Shown piece after piece: positions 55,383-64,000 of a stretch of DNA of 64,000 nucleotides (positions are counted from its first letter, which is position 1; each line of letters begins with the position of its first letter). A program made the translations under genes and the position numbers. Below the pieces are notes generated by a model. That model did not search any database and had not been told where the DNA came from. It worked only from the letters and a program-made list of their open reading frames with translations. Source of the stretch: Armatimonadota bacterium (GTDB lineage: Bacteria > Sysuimicrobiota > Sysuimicrobiia > Sysuimicrobiales > Humicultoraceae); the NCBI GenBank assembly GCA_031081715.1, contig JAVHMA010000001.1, positions 195,961 to 259,960 of the forward strand, written 5' to 3'.

Positions 55383-57659
55383 TCAGGATGTCGGGATCAC
55401 CCCGACCGCCGGCCGGTAGGCCCGCAGCCGGAGACTGTTGGTCACCACCGTGACCGAGCTCGCGGCCATCGCCAGGGCCGCCAGCACCGGGCTCAACAGG
55501 ATGCCCGCGAACGGGTACAGGGCGCCCGCGGCCACCGGGATCAGCGCCACATTGTACGCGAACGCCCAGAACAGATTCTGACGGATCGTCCGCATCGTCC
55601 GACGGCTCAGCGCAATCGCGGTGAGCACGCCGCGCAAATCGTCGCCGATCAACACCACATCCGCCGACTCGATCGCCACGTCGGTGCCCGCCCCGATCGC
55701 GATGCCGAGATCGGCCCGGGCGAGCGCCGGTGCGTCGTTGATGCCGTCCCCGACCATCGCGACGACCTCCCCCCGCTGCCGCAGCGCCTCCACGTGGGCC
55801 GCCTTGTCCTCCGGTTGGATCTCGGCCAGTACCTGATCCACGCCGACCTCCCGCGCCACGGCCTCGGCGGTCCGGCGGTTGTCGCCGGTGAGCATGATCA
55901 CCTTCAGGCCCATCCGGCGCAGCGCCGCGACCACCTCGCGACTGCCAGGCTTGAGCGTGTCCGCGACCGCGATCACGCCCGCTATGCGGCCGTCCACCGC
56001 GGCGATCATCGGGGTCTTGCCGCCGGCCGCCAGCGCATCGGCCTGCGCGGCCAGCCCGTCCAGCGCGATGCCTGCGGCCGCGAGCAGCGACGATGTGCCC
56101 ACCAGGACACGCCGGCCCTCGACGACCGCGTCGATGCCCCCGCCGGGGGTGGCCCGGAACTGCTCGACGTCGGCGAGCGCCGCCCCGGCGCCCCGGGCAT
56201 GGGCCACGACCGCCTCCCCAATCGGGTGCTCCGAGCGCCGCTCCGCGGAGGCCACGAGTCTGAGCAGCTCCACGGCGTCTACGCCATCCGCGGTCACGAC
56301 GTCGGTGACCCGCGGGGCGCCACGCGTCAGCGTCCCGGTCTTGTCCAGGACAACAGCGGTCAGCCGGTGCGCGATCTCCAGGGCCTCGCCGCCGCGAATC
56401 AGGATGCCGGCCTCGGCCCCGCGGCCGGTCCCCACCATGATGGCCGTGGGCGTGGCCAGGCCGAGCGCGCACGGGCACGCGATGATGAGCACCGCCACGA
56501 AGTTCAGCAGCGCGTAGGTCAGCGCGGGGTGCGGGCCGAAGGCCAGCCAGACCGCGCCCGTCACCAGGGCGACCCCGATCACCGCGGGCACGAAGTACGC
56601 GGCGACACGATCCGCCAGACGCTGGATCGGCGCCTTCGAGCCCTGGGCCTCCTCGACGAGCCGGATGATCTGCGCGAGCGTGGTCTCGGCGCCGACACGG
56701 GTGGCGCGGAACCGGAAGGTGCCGGTGCGGTTGATGGTGCCACCGATCACCTCGGCCCCCGCGGCCTTGTCCACCGGCAGCGACTCCCCGGTGATCATGG
56801 ACTCGTCCACGGCCGACGCGCCGTCGAGCACCACACCGTCGACCGCGATGCGCTCGCCGGGACGGACCACGACCAGGTCGCCCGGAACCACCTCATCCAC
56901 CGGGACCTCGCGCTCCACACCGCCGCGCACCACGTGGGCCGTGCGCGGCCGCAGGCCCATCAGGCGGCGGATCGCCTCGCTGGTCCGGCCTTTGGCCAGG
57001 GCTTCCAGATAGCGTCCCAGCAGGATGAACACGATGATGATCGCCGCGGTCTCGTAGTAGACGGCCGGCTCGAGCCCACCGCCGGTGAACCACTGCGGGG
57101 CGAAGGTCGCGGCCGCGCTGTAGCCGTACGCGGCTGACGTACCGACCGCAATGAGCGTGTTCATGTCGGCGGTCCGATGGCGCAGCGCGGCCCACATGCC
57201 CCGGTAGAATCGCCACCCCGCCCAGAACTGGACCGGTGTGGCCAGGAGGAACTGGACGACCCAGTGGTGCAAGAACGAGGGCGCCCAGACCTGCAGACCC
57301 ATGTGCGGCAGGCTGCCCCACAGGATCGGCAGGCTGAGGGCCGCGGCCGCGACCAGCCGAACCCGCAGGGCCGTAAGCTCGCGGCCGCGGCGCTCCGCCT
57401 CGCGGTCAGCGGCGGTGTCCTCGGCCGCCAGGGGCTCATAGCCGGCCTCGCGCACCGCGCGCCGCAGCACCTCCACCGTCGTTGCGCCCGGAATGTAGTC
57501 CACGGTGGCGCGCTCCGTCGCCAGGTTCACCGACGCCGCGAGCACGCCGTCGGTCCGGCGGAGCGCCCGCTCCACGGCCTCGACGCACGACGCGCACGAC
57601 ATGCCGCCCACGCCGATCGTGGCGTGTGCGATTCGCTTCGGCGAGCCCGGCGGCGCCAC
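55383..57659 (-). CDS. copA: Cu(I)-translocating P-type ATPase CopA
   Basis: CopA pumps Cu(I) out of the cytoplasm. The 758-residue product has an N-terminal HMA domain (GGMSCASC, Cys22 and Cys25), eight membrane helices, the CPC site in [13 protein letters not shown] (about 400), the phosphorylation site DKTGT (about 437, in [13 protein letters not shown]), the TGES actuator loop ([10 protein letters not shown]), the SEHP-type motif with EHPIGEAV, and [16 protein letters not shown] near the end. It follows csoR by ten bases and is followed by copZ. The GTG start has GGGGG eight bases upstream. Confidence 0.96.
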   Translation of the reverse strand: MAPPGSPKRIAHATIGVGGMSCASCVEAVERALRRTDGVLAASVNLATERATVDYIPGATTVEVLRRAVREAGYEPLAAEDTAADREAERRGRELTALRVRLVAAAALSLPILWGSLPHMGLQVWAPSFLHHWVVQFLLATPVQFWAGWRFYRGMWAALRHRTADMNTLIAVGTSAAYGYSAAATFAPQWFTGGGLEPAVYYETAAIIIVFILLGRYLEALAKGRTSEAIRRLMGLRPRTAHVVRGGVEREVPVDEVVPGDLVVVRPGERIAVDGVVLDGASAVDESMITGESLPVDKAAGAEVIGGTINRTGTFRFRATRVGAETTLAQIIRLVEEAQGSKAPIQRLADRVAAYFVPAVIGVALVTGAVWLAFGPHPALTYALLNFVAVLIIACPCALGLATPTAIMVGTGRGAEAGILIRGGEALEIAHRLTAVVLDKTGTLTRGAPRVTDVVTADGVDAVELLRLVASAERRSEHPIGEAVVAHARGAGAALADVEQFRATPGGGIDAVVEGRRVLVGTSSLLAAAGIALDGLAAQADALAAGGKTPMIAAVDGRIAGVIAVADTLKPGSREVVAALRRMGLKVIMLTGDNRRTAEAVAREVGVDQVLAEIQPEDKAAHVEALRQRGEVVAMVGDGINDAPALARADLGIAIGAGTDVAIESADVVLIGDDLRGVLTAIALSRRTMRTIRQNLFWAFAYNVALIPVAAGALYPFAGILLSPVLAALAMAASSVTVVTNSLRLRAYRPAVGVIPTS

Positions 57660-57669
57660 GCGAGCCCCC

Positions 57670-57975
57670 CTAGAGCTTGCTGGACATCTCGAAGACCTCG
57701 AGGAGCTCCGCGATCGTCCGCTCCCGCTCTTTCGGGTCGGCCGAGCGGATGGCGGTGCTCGCGCAGTGCTCCAGGTGGTCCTCGAGCACCATGGCGTTCA
57801 CGCGGTCGAGCGCCCGCTGGACCGCCAGCACCTGACGCATGACGTCCACGCAGTAGGCGTCGTCCTCGACCATGCGCTCGACCCCCCGCACGTGGCCCGC
57901 GACGCTGCGCAGGCGGGCGAGAATCTTGCGGCGCGTCTCGGCGGAGCCGTGACGGACGGCCGTCTCGATGCCCAT
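57670..57975 (-). CDS. csoR: CsoR-family Cu(I)-sensing repressor
   Basis: The 101-residue helical repressor has the copper-ligand set Cys42 (AYCVDVM), His67 and Cys71 (EDHLEHC), the C-H-C pattern of CsoR sensors. It lacks a long C-terminal extension. The blocks [21 protein letters not shown] and [13 protein letters not shown] match the family. Binding of Cu(I) releases the operator. It is the first gene of csoR-copA-copZ-tlpA. The ATG at 57975 lies in a G-rich leader with an imperfect dyad that is probably its operator. Confidence 0.93.
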   Translation of the reverse strand: MGIETAVRHGSAETRRKILARLRSVAGHVRGVERMVEDDAYCVDVMRQVLAVQRALDRVNAMVLEDHLEHCASTAIRSADPKERERTIAELLEVFEMSSKL

Positions 57976-57989
57976 GGGGTTCCCCCCTC

Positions 57990-58010
57990 CCCCTCCCCTA
58001 GGGGGAGGGG
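57990..58010. promoter_or_regulatory. Candidate CsoR operator
   Basis: A perfect 9-base dyad, CCCCTCCCC, TAG, GGGGAGGGG, lies in the transcribed leader, from +5 to +25 of the csoR promoter. CsoR operators are G/C-rich dyads of this kind. Repressor bound here would block polymerase. Confidence 0.6.
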
Positions 58011-58021
58011 TATCTTTTTCT

Positions 58022-58050
58022 AGCATACCCGCACCGCGGTCCCCGGTCAA
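58022..58050 (-). promoter_or_regulatory. Promoter of the copper operon
   Basis: The - strand has TTGACC (58050-58045) and TATGCT (58027-58022), 17 bases apart. Transcription would start near 58015, a few bases before the dyad. Confidence 0.65.
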
Positions 58051-58158
58051 CCAGGAGCAGCCGGGCGGCGCCCACGGGCTGACAGGCGGTGGGTCGGCCG
58101 GGGGCGAAGACTCTCGGCAGATGATCAGCAGACCAGTGGTCCCACGGAGGATATCGGC

Positions 58159-59610
58159 ATGAAGCAGCACACCCCGATCACGGTGGCCTACGGCGACGGC
58201 ATCGGCCCGGAGATCATGGCCGCCACGCTCCACATTCTGCAGGAAGCCGGCGCCCGGCTCGAGATCGAGACGATCGAGGTCGGCGAAAAGGTCTACCTCG
58301 CCGGCAACACCGCGGGGATCGACGCGCGCGCGTGGGAGTCCCTGCGGCGCACGAAGGTCTTCCTCAAGGCCCCCATCACCACCCCCCAGGGCGGCGGCTA
58401 CAAGAGCCTGAACGTGACCACCCGGAAGATGCTGGGGCTCTACGCGAACGTACGGCCATGCGTCTCCTACCACCCGTTCGTCGAGACGAAGCATCCGGCG
58501 ATGGACGTTGTCATCGTCCGAGAGAACGAGGAAGACCTCTACGCGGGCATCGAGTACCGGCAGTCGGTCGATGTCACGCAGGCCCTGAAGATCATCTCGC
58601 GGCCGGGCACCGAGAAGATCGTCCGCTACGCGTTCGAGTACGCGGTGCGCAACGGCCGCAAGAAGGTGACCTGCTTCACCAAGGACAACATCCTCAAGGT
58701 CACCGACGGGCTCTTCCACAAGATCTTCGACGAGGTCGGCGCGCAGTACCCCACCGTCGAAAAGGAGCACTGGATCGTCGACATCGGGGCGGCCAAGCTG
58801 GCCGACACCCCGGAGGCGTTCGACGTCGTCGTCCTGCCGAACCTCTATGGCGATGTCCTTTCCGACGTCGCCGCGCAGATCGCGGGATCGGTCGGGCTGG
58901 CGGGCTCCGCCAACATCGGCGACCACGCCGCGATGTTCGAGGCCATCCACGGCTCGGCGCCGCGCCGGGCTGGGCAGAATCTGGCCAACCCCTCGGGCCT
59001 GCTGCTGGCGGCGGTGATGATGCTGGTCCACATCGGGCAGCCTGACGTCGCGGAGCGTGTCCACAACGCCTGGCTGCGCACCATCGAAGACGGCGTTCAC
59101 ACGTACGACATCTACGACGCCAACACGAGCACGCAGAAGGTCGGGACGAGGGAGTTCGCCCAGGCGGTGGTCGCGCGGCTGGGGCAGCGGCCGCAGACGC
59201 TGAGGGCGGTGAGCTACGCCGGCGCGCCCAGGCAGACCTCGGTGTCGGTGGTCTCGCCGCGCGCGGCGGTCGCCAAACGGCTGGTGGGCGTGGACGTCTT
59301 TCTCGACTGGACCGCCGGCGGCCCTGACGACCTGGGCCGCACGCTCGAGCAGCTTGCCGGCGGCGACCTGAAGCTCTCGATGATCAGCAACCGCGGGGTG
59401 AAGGTCTACCCCGACGGACTCCCGGAGACGTTCACGGTGGACCACTGGCGCTGCCGGTTCGTCGCGCGCGACGGCACCTCGTCGGTGTCGCACGCGCAGA
59501 TCGTCGCCCTGCTCCAGCGCGTCGCGGGCGCCGGGCTCGACTTCATCAAAACCGAGCACCTCTACACGTTCGACGGGCAGCGCGGGTACTCGATGGCTCA
59601 GGGCGAGTAG
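58159..59610 (+). CDS. icd: NADP-dependent isocitrate dehydrogenase, Thermus type
   Basis: The enzyme oxidises isocitrate to 2-oxoglutarate in the citric acid cycle. The 483-residue product has VAYGDGIGPEIM (substrate and cofactor loop), ITTPQGGGYKSLNVTTRK (phosphorylation Ser and substrate Arg), ENEEDLYAGIEYR, FTKDNILKVTDGLF, LYGDVLSDVAAQIAGSVGLAGSANIG and IHGSAPRRAGQNLANPSGLLLAA. The C-terminal extension of about 130 residues is that of Thermus IDH (496 residues) rather than E. coli Icd (416). GGAGG precedes the ATG by nine bases. It stands alone between csoR and a beta-CASP nuclease. Confidence 0.93.
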   Translation: MKQHTPITVAYGDGIGPEIMAATLHILQEAGARLEIETIEVGEKVYLAGNTAGIDARAWESLRRTKVFLKAPITTPQGGGYKSLNVTTRKMLGLYANVRPCVSYHPFVETKHPAMDVVIVRENEEDLYAGIEYRQSVDVTQALKIISRPGTEKIVRYAFEYAVRNGRKKVTCFTKDNILKVTDGLFHKIFDEVGAQYPTVEKEHWIVDIGAAKLADTPEAFDVVVLPNLYGDVLSDVAAQIAGSVGLAGSANIGDHAAMFEAIHGSAPRRAGQNLANPSGLLLAAVMMLVHIGQPDVAERVHNAWLRTIEDGVHTYDIYDANTSTQKVGTREFAQAVVARLGQRPQTLRAVSYAGAPRQTSVSVVSPRAAVAKRLVGVDVFLDWTAGGPDDLGRTLEQLAGGDLKLSMISNRGVKVYPDGLPETFTVDHWRCRFVARDGTSSVSHAQIVALLQRVAGAGLDFIKTEHLYTFDGQRGYSMAQGE

Positions 59611-59613
59611 CGC

Positions 59614-61029
59614 CTACCACTCCAGCGGGACGCCCGGCGTCGGCTCGATCACCGCCACCTCGGGGAGCAGGTCGCGCCACAGCCGGGGCACCTCGGTGTG
59701 CACGGGAACCAGCACCTCGGGCCCCAGGGCTCGCACCATGCGGACGAGATCGGGCTGTGGAGCGTGGCCCGAGGCGTGACTGTACAGGTGGCGGCGCACG
59801 CCGAGCAGCGCCAGCCAGTTGTGCATCCGGCGCTCGTCGGCCGCCTGCTCCTCGGTGTACGCTTCGCTGGCGGAGCGGATGTAGAGCGCGTCCCGGCCGG
59901 CGCCGATGTCGGCCAGGTTCTGGACATCCCAGAACCCCAGCGCCAGCAGACAGCGGTCGCGCATCGGCCGCAGCTCGCCGGCGGTGCGCGCTGAGGGCCG
60001 CGCGAGCACCCGGCGCTCCCACCGTGGGTAGTCGCGCTCGCTGTAGGTACCAGTCTGCTTGCGCTCCTTGAGCACCAGGATCGGCTCGCGCCGAAGGTCC
60101 GGCACGCGTGGGTCGACGTCGTGGAGGGTTTCCAGCAGGTAAGCGTCCTGGGCCGTGATCACGAGCACGCGGTCGGTCTCCCGCGCGACGCGCAGGAAGG
60201 TGCGCATGCGGGAGACGTCGCGCGGCGCGAAGTCCGCGATCACCGGCCCCGCGGTCTCCGCGACCGCCGCCAGGCACTCGCGGTAGACGTCGTCCTCGGT
60301 CCGTCGGTCCAGCACGTCGAGGCGCGTACCCTCGGTGAGTAGCAGCCAGACACCCTCGCGGCCCGCGGCTTGCAGCATCGCTTCGCTGTCGGCGGCATCG
60401 GGGCCATGGAAGCGCACATCGCCGGTGTAGAGGACGTTGCCCCGCGACGTGCGGACGAGGAACGCCAGGCTTCCCGGGACAGAGTGATCCACCGGGAGCG
60501 CGCGGCACGCGAACCCCCCGGCGGCAAACTCGCCGTCGACCAGCTCGAAGCGACGGCCGACCGCGGCGCGCAGGTCGCGAAACGCGGGACGCTCGAGATA
60601 GTCGAGGAACTCCGACTCGAAGGCGCGGCCGCGTACGCCCTGCAGGACAGACAGGACACCGTGCGACGGCGCGGAGCAATACGTGGGGATGCGGGCGTCG
60701 AGGAATCCCAGGTGCCCGGCGTGGTCGAGGTGCGCGTGCGACAGTAACAGCGCGCCCACCGCGGGCTCGGCGTGCGGGGCCGGGACACCCGGCCCGCCGA
60801 TCGCCAGGAGGTCCTGGCGGTAGAGCCCGGTTGCCGCAGGCAGCACCCCGGTGACGATCAGATCGGCGAGCCCGGCCGCTGCGCGCGGGGCCAGGTACTC
60901 TTCGAAGAACCGGCTGCGGCGCGCAAAGCTGATGCCGAAGTCGAGCAGGAGCCGGCGATCGCCGTCCTCCAGGAGGATCTTGTTGCCGCCGATCTCGCCG
61001 GCCCCGCCCAGGACCGTGAGGCGCACCAC
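59614..61029 (-). CDS. Metallo-beta-lactamase / beta-CASP nuclease (RNase J-like)
   Basis: This 471-residue protein has the N-terminal GGAGEIGGNKILL of RNase J-like proteins, metal motif LSHAHLDHAGH (His98, His100, Asp102, His103), VDHSVPGSLAFLV, VLYTGDVRFHG and the beta-CASP block VIADFAPRDVSRMRTFLRVA, ending with HASGHAP. It should process or degrade RNA, but is shorter than RNase J (about 555) and lacks its C-terminal domain. The gene frame continues upstream past the M23 start without a ribosome site; I chose GTG 61029, which gives the family N-terminus. Nothing tells whether it is an RNase or a related hydrolase. Confidence 0.8.
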   Translation of the reverse strand: MVRLTVLGGAGEIGGNKILLEDGDRRLLLDFGISFARRSRFFEEYLAPRAAAGLADLIVTGVLPAATGLYRQDLLAIGGPGVPAPHAEPAVGALLLSHAHLDHAGHLGFLDARIPTYCSAPSHGVLSVLQGVRGRAFESEFLDYLERPAFRDLRAAVGRRFELVDGEFAAGGFACRALPVDHSVPGSLAFLVRTSRGNVLYTGDVRFHGPDAADSEAMLQAAGREGVWLLLTEGTRLDVLDRRTEDDVYRECLAAVAETAGPVIADFAPRDVSRMRTFLRVARETDRVLVITAQDAYLLETLHDVDPRVPDLRREPILVLKERKQTGTYSERDYPRWERRVLARPSARTAGELRPMRDRCLLALGFWDVQNLADIGAGRDALYIRSASEAYTEEQAADERRMHNWLALLGVRRHLYSHASGHAPQPDLVRMVRALGPEVLVPVHTEVPRLWRDLLPEVAVIEPTPGVPLEW

Positions 61030-61108
61030 GCAAGGCCGGTTCCGCGGGGGCAACGGCGATTCCTGGGCAGCGGGGATGGTGGGCCGGGTTCCACGAATCG
61101 CGTGCGTC

Positions 61109-61117
61109 TGGTATACG
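61109..61117 (+). promoter_or_regulatory. Extended -10 promoter of the M23 gene, predicting a leaderless mRNA
   Basis: TGG is followed by TATACG at 61112-61117. The predicted +1 is 61124, exactly the first base of the M23 ATG. No ribosome site is seen. The adjacent palindrome GTATAC also permits a - strand -10 for the nuclease gene. Confidence 0.45.
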
Positions 61118-61123
61118 TATGGC

Positions 61124-61978
61124 ATGACGCCTGCGCGCTGGGTGCTCCTGGCAACGGTGCTCCTCGCCGGCGTCCCGGCGCAGGCCGCCCCCGCGTCGAT
61201 CCGGATCACCATCCCCCGCGACGTCGTCGCGCAGGGCGAGGCGCTCGACGTCACCGTCGTTATCCATGGCGGGGCCGAGCGCGCGCAGCTCCGGTTCGCG
61301 GGCCGCACCTTCCGCCTCTATCCGGCCGGACGCGGTGTCTGGCGCACGATCGTCGGCACCGACCCGATCACGGCTCCGGGCGCACACGCGATTGTCGTCG
61401 AGGCGGCCAGCCCACAGGGCGCGTGGGTGAGCGGCCGTGTCCCGGTGCGCGTGCGCAAGGTCACGTTCCCGACGCGCCGGCTCGCGTTCGATCCCGAGCG
61501 CCGGGCGCTGCTGCGGCCCGAGGTCGCGGCCCGGGAGCGCGAGCGCGTCAACGCGGCGCTTCGCGTGCTGCACCCCTCCCCGCTGTGGGACGGGCCGTTC
61601 GCGCGTCCCGTGGAGGCCCCGGTCTCGTCTCCCTACGGTGTGCTCAGCATCTATCACGGCCAGGTGCGCGGGTTCCACACCGGCACCGACTTCGCGGCGC
61701 CGGAGGGCACGCCGGTCTACGCCGCGGCCGCGGGCATCGTGCGGCTGGCGGAAGAGCTGCCGCTGTCGGGCCGGGCGGTCCTGGTGGACCACGGCCTGGG
61801 CATCATCACCTCGTACCTGCATCTCTCGTCGATCACGGCACAGGTCGGGCAGCGGGTGCGCAGAGGCGACCTGGTGGGACATGTGGGCAGCACCGGGCTC
61901 GCCACGGGCCCTCACCTCCACTGGGGCATGCGGGCAAACGGCGTGCGCGTGGACCCGATGCCCTGGATAGCGCCGTGA
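61124..61978 (+). CDS. Exported M23-family (LysM-less) murein peptidase
   Basis: The 284-residue product has a signal peptide (MTPARWVLLATVLLAGVPAQA) and two N-terminal immunoglobulin-like strands regions (about 25-125). The C-terminal domain is a LytM/M23 metallopeptidase: HTGTDFAAPEGTPVYAAAAG with the first ligands (about 188), DHGLGIITSYLHLSSI and the closing GPHLHWGMR. It should cut peptide crosslinks in peptidoglycan. The ATG is at the predicted transcription start, and the gene overlaps the muramidase by four bases (GTGA), so the two cell-wall hydrolases are made together. Confidence 0.88.
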   Translation: MTPARWVLLATVLLAGVPAQAAPASIRITIPRDVVAQGEALDVTVVIHGGAERAQLRFAGRTFRLYPAGRGVWRTIVGTDPITAPGAHAIVVEAASPQGAWVSGRVPVRVRKVTFPTRRLAFDPERRALLRPEVAARERERVNAALRVLHPSPLWDGPFARPVEAPVSSPYGVLSIYHGQVRGFHTGTDFAAPEGTPVYAAAAGIVRLAEELPLSGRAVLVDHGLGIITSYLHLSSITAQVGQRVRRGDLVGHVGSTGLATGPHLHWGMRANGVRVDPMPWIAP

Positions 61979-63201
61979 GGCGGCCTCGGGGCCGCGCGGG
62001 GCCGGTCGCGGCGGTCCTCCTCCTGGTGCTCGCGCTCTCCGGGGGCGCCGGCGCGCAGTCATCCGCTACCACCCCGGGGATCGATGCGCTGGCACGCGAC
62101 CCGAGTGTCTTGCGAGGGCTGCGGGTCGGCCTGGTAACTCACCGCGCGGGTCAGGACGCCTCTGGCGAGCGAACCTCGACGGTGCTCGCGCGCCTCCCGG
62201 GCGTCCGCCTGACCACGCTCTTCGCCCCCGAGCACGGCATCGACGGCACCTACGACGCCGGGGAGCGCGTGCCGACGATCCCGGGGCGCACGCCGGTCTA
62301 CAGTCTCTACGGCGGCGCCTTCAGCCCGACCCGCCAGATGCTCTCACGTGTGGACGCGCTGGTGGTGGATCTGCAGGACGTGGGCGTGCGGCCGTACACG
62401 TACACGTCCACCATGGCGCTCGTCATGCGCGCTGGCCGCGAGGCGGGCAAGCCGGTCGTGATCCTCGACCGGCCCAACCCGATGGGCGGCGTCATCACCG
62501 ACGGCCCGGTGCTCGAGCCGCAGTTCCGGTCGTTCATCGGCATGTACCCGATTCCCTACGTCTTCGGGATGACCATCGGCGAACTCGCCCGCCTCTACAA
62601 CGACGCCTTCGGCATCGGGGCCAGGCTCGTGGTCGTGCGGATGCAGGGCTGGACGCGCGGGATGACCTGGACGCAGACCGGACTGCCCTGGGAAAACCCC
62701 TCGCCGGGGATCACGCATCCCGAGGCCGTCTTCCACTACGCCGCCACCGGCCCGGTGGACGGCACGAACCTCTGGAACGGCGTGGCCACCGAGTCACGGT
62801 TCCAGGTCGTGCTGGCACCGTGGATTGAGGATAGCGAGACCCTGGCCGCGCGGCTCAACGCGCGCGGGCTGCCGGGCGTGCGGTTCTCGCGGTCGGCGAT
62901 CCCCCACCCCCGGACGCAGCGCGTCTTCCACGGGGTGCGGCTGCACATCACGGACCCGGCGGTCTTCAAGCCCTCCACGACCATCGTCTACATCCTCTCG
63001 GCGATCCGGGGCCTCTACCCCGACCGGTTCACCTTCGCCCGGCCGAGGCGCGGACCGTACCTGTTCGACCTGGTGTGGGGTACCAAGGAGCTGCGCCTGG
63101 CCCTGCAGCGGGGGGATTCGCCGGAGCGCATCGTCGCGGCCTGGCAGCCTGCGCTGGAGCGGTTCGAGCGGTTGCGCCAGCAGTACCTGCTCTACCCGTA
63201 G
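61975..63201 (+). CDS. Exported exo-beta-N-acetylmuramidase NamZ family (DUF1343)
   Basis: This 408-residue protein carries a signal peptide (about 8-29) and the NamZ family blocks GLRVGLVTHRAGQD, LFAPEHGIDGTYDAGERVP, VYSLYGG, VVDLQDVGVRPYTYTSTMA, LDRPNPMGG, GPVLEPQFRSFIGMYPIPYVFGMTIGEL and WENPSPGITHPEAVFHYAATGPVDGTNLWNG. NamZ removes N-acetylmuramic acid from the non-reducing end of murein fragments during recycling. The GTG start overlaps the M23 stop. The mature part has the usual length of about 380. Confidence 0.87.
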   Translation: MRRPRGRAGPVAAVLLLVLALSGGAGAQSSATTPGIDALARDPSVLRGLRVGLVTHRAGQDASGERTSTVLARLPGVRLTTLFAPEHGIDGTYDAGERVPTIPGRTPVYSLYGGAFSPTRQMLSRVDALVVDLQDVGVRPYTYTSTMALVMRAGREAGKPVVILDRPNPMGGVITDGPVLEPQFRSFIGMYPIPYVFGMTIGELARLYNDAFGIGARLVVVRMQGWTRGMTWTQTGLPWENPSPGITHPEAVFHYAATGPVDGTNLWNGVATESRFQVVLAPWIEDSETLAARLNARGLPGVRFSRSAIPHPRTQRVFHGVRLHITDPAVFKPSTTIVYILSAIRGLYPDRFTFARPRRGPYLFDLVWGTKELRLALQRGDSPERIVAAWQPALERFERLRQQYLLYP

Positions 63202-63212
63202 GAGACCATCTG

Positions 63213-63716
63213 GTGCGCGTCGTCCCCCGATACGCCGTAGACCGCGACCAGGCGCTGCGCGAGCACCTGATCTGGCAACTCGGCGGTGGCCACGCCCACG
63301 TGGGGTTCGACGCCGCGGTGGCCGGCCTGCCGCTGCGCCTGCAGGGCGCCCGGCCGCCCGGCATTCCCTACTCGCCGTGGATGCTGCTCGAGCACCTGCG
63401 CATCAGCCAGTGGGACATCGTAGAGTTCAGCCGTGACCCCGGCCACGTCTCGCCACGCTGGCCCGCGGGGTACTGGCCGGCGCGGCCTGAGCCACCCTCG
63501 CCCCGGGCATGGGCTCGGAGCGTTGCCGCGTTCCGCCGCGACCTGCGCACCATGATCGCGCTGGTGCGCGACCCGAAGACCGACCTCTACGCGCGCCTGC
63601 CGCATGGGCGGGGCCACACGGTGCTGCGCGAGGTCATCCTGCTGGTGGACCACAACGCGTATCACCTGGGCCAGTTGATCGCGGTACGGCGCATGCTCGG
63701 TGCCTGGAAGGGATGA
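63213..63716 (+). CDS. DinB-like (DUF664/DinB_2) protein
   Basis: The 167-residue product has the four-helix-bundle layout of DinB proteins: DRDQALREHLIWQLGG, SPWMLLEHLRISQWDIVEF and REVILLVDHNAYHLGQLIAVRRML. Three histidines (in LLEHL, LVDHN and NAYHLGQ) would bind a metal. Members are thiol-dependent transferases or have unknown roles. The GTG start has AGGAGA eight bases upstream, and the frame has no better start. It is the third gene of the M23-NamZ run, overlapping the next by four bases. Confidence 0.82.
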   Translation: MRVVPRYAVDRDQALREHLIWQLGGGHAHVGFDAAVAGLPLRLQGARPPGIPYSPWMLLEHLRISQWDIVEFSRDPGHVSPRWPAGYWPARPEPPSPRAWARSVAAFRRDLRTMIALVRDPKTDLYARLPHGRGHTVLREVILLVDHNAYHLGQLIAVRRMLGAWKG

Positions 63717-63940
63717 ACGGCCTGCCGGCGCCAGACGCGACCGTCGCGCTGAAGGCTCTCGCCCGCCGGTGGTACGAGGAGATCTGGAAGGAGGCTCGCC
63801 TGGAGATCGCCGACGAGATCTTCGCGGCCGACTACGTTCACCCCAGACAGGCCGTTCCCGGACCTGCCGGGGTCAAGACGCACGTTGCGCTGGCCCTGGG
63901 CTGCCAGCTCCAGACCGGCGCAGGGCCTCTTGACCGCTAG
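63713..63940 (+). pseudogene. Truncated SnoaL-like (polyketide cyclase/ester cyclase) protein
   Basis: A 75-residue product begins like SnoaL-family proteins (ALARRWYEEIWKEARLEIADEIFAADYVHPR, GPAGVKTHVALA) but ends after GAGPLDR, half the usual 130 to 145 residues. Its ATG overlaps the DinB stop (ATGA). The second half of the fold is missing and the stop lies against a gene on the other strand, so it is probably a decayed copy. A short stand-alone domain is less likely. Confidence 0.5.
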
Positions 63941-64000
63941 GGCTGCGTCCCGGTGCCCATCGCCGCCATCGTCTCCTGGCGCTTGCGCTCCAGCTCCGCC
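63937..64000 (-). CDS. C-terminal end of an unidentified protein (5' end outside window)
   Basis: On the - strand the last 20 codons read AELERKRQETMAAMGTGTQP before TAG. They cannot be assigned to a family. It is included because the frame is open to the window edge and its stop shares a CTAG with the SnoaL gene, as in four convergent pairs here. Confidence 0.4.
   Translation of the reverse strand, partial: AELERKRQETMAAMGTGTQP

Overview
The window is about 70% G+C and packed with core genes that often overlap by 1 to 20 bases. It looks like a bacterial chromosome from a deep-branching, Gram-positive-related lineage. Four features support this: the orders recX, rny, ymdB and mutS, mutL, miaA, hflX, lexA, with tig, clpP, clpX, lon and valS nearby, which recall Bacillota; a T-box leader before valS; a LexA operator of the CGAAC-N4-GTTCG type; and lysine synthesis by DapL. 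A relative of the CSP1-3/Sysuimicrobiota type or an early Bacillota branch would fit. This placement is inference.

Layout. 1-11381 (+): the end of recX, a helicase-nuclease fusion, rmuC, rny, ymdB, a PHP phosphoesterase, a small zinc-ribbon membrane peptide, then selA and selB. A convincing tRNA-Sec gene (selC) lies at 12752-12847. 11378-19458 (-): an exported FxLYD-like protein, a three-gene Fe3+-type ABC importer, a small exported protein and ilvD. 19565-27793 (+): mutS, mutL, miaA, dapL, hflX. Then lexA (-) and a 375-base intergenic region that holds the LexA box and a near-canonical XerCD dif site at 28519-28546.

Right of dif: a small gene and a persulfide dioxygenase-rhodanese fusion (+); a five-gene operon for the lower phenylacetate pathway (paaJ, paaH, paaG, paaF and a zinc-ribbon crotonase), a SPOR protein, T-box-controlled valS, lon, clpX, clpP and tig (-), with a MOSC protein (+) between valS and lon. 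Next come tRNA-Leu and tRNA-Lys (-), a large cyclase/NB-ARC/TPR regulator (+), htrA with two von Willebrand A membrane proteins (-), a DoxX protein (-), tRNA-Arg (-) and a copper operon csoR-copA-copZ-tlpA (-). The window ends with icd (+), a beta-CASP nuclease (-), an exported murein-hydrolase pair, a DinB protein, a broken SnoaL gene (+), and the end of an unidentified gene (-).

Gene direction flips at dif: most coding sequence to its left is on the + strand and most to its right on the - strand. This is what is expected if two replication forks converge here, so the window probably spans the chromosome terminus. Several promoters have an extended -10 (TGn), and three of them place the predicted +1 exactly on the start codon, which suggests leaderless mRNAs. 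I see no insertion sequence, prophage, CRISPR array or rRNA.
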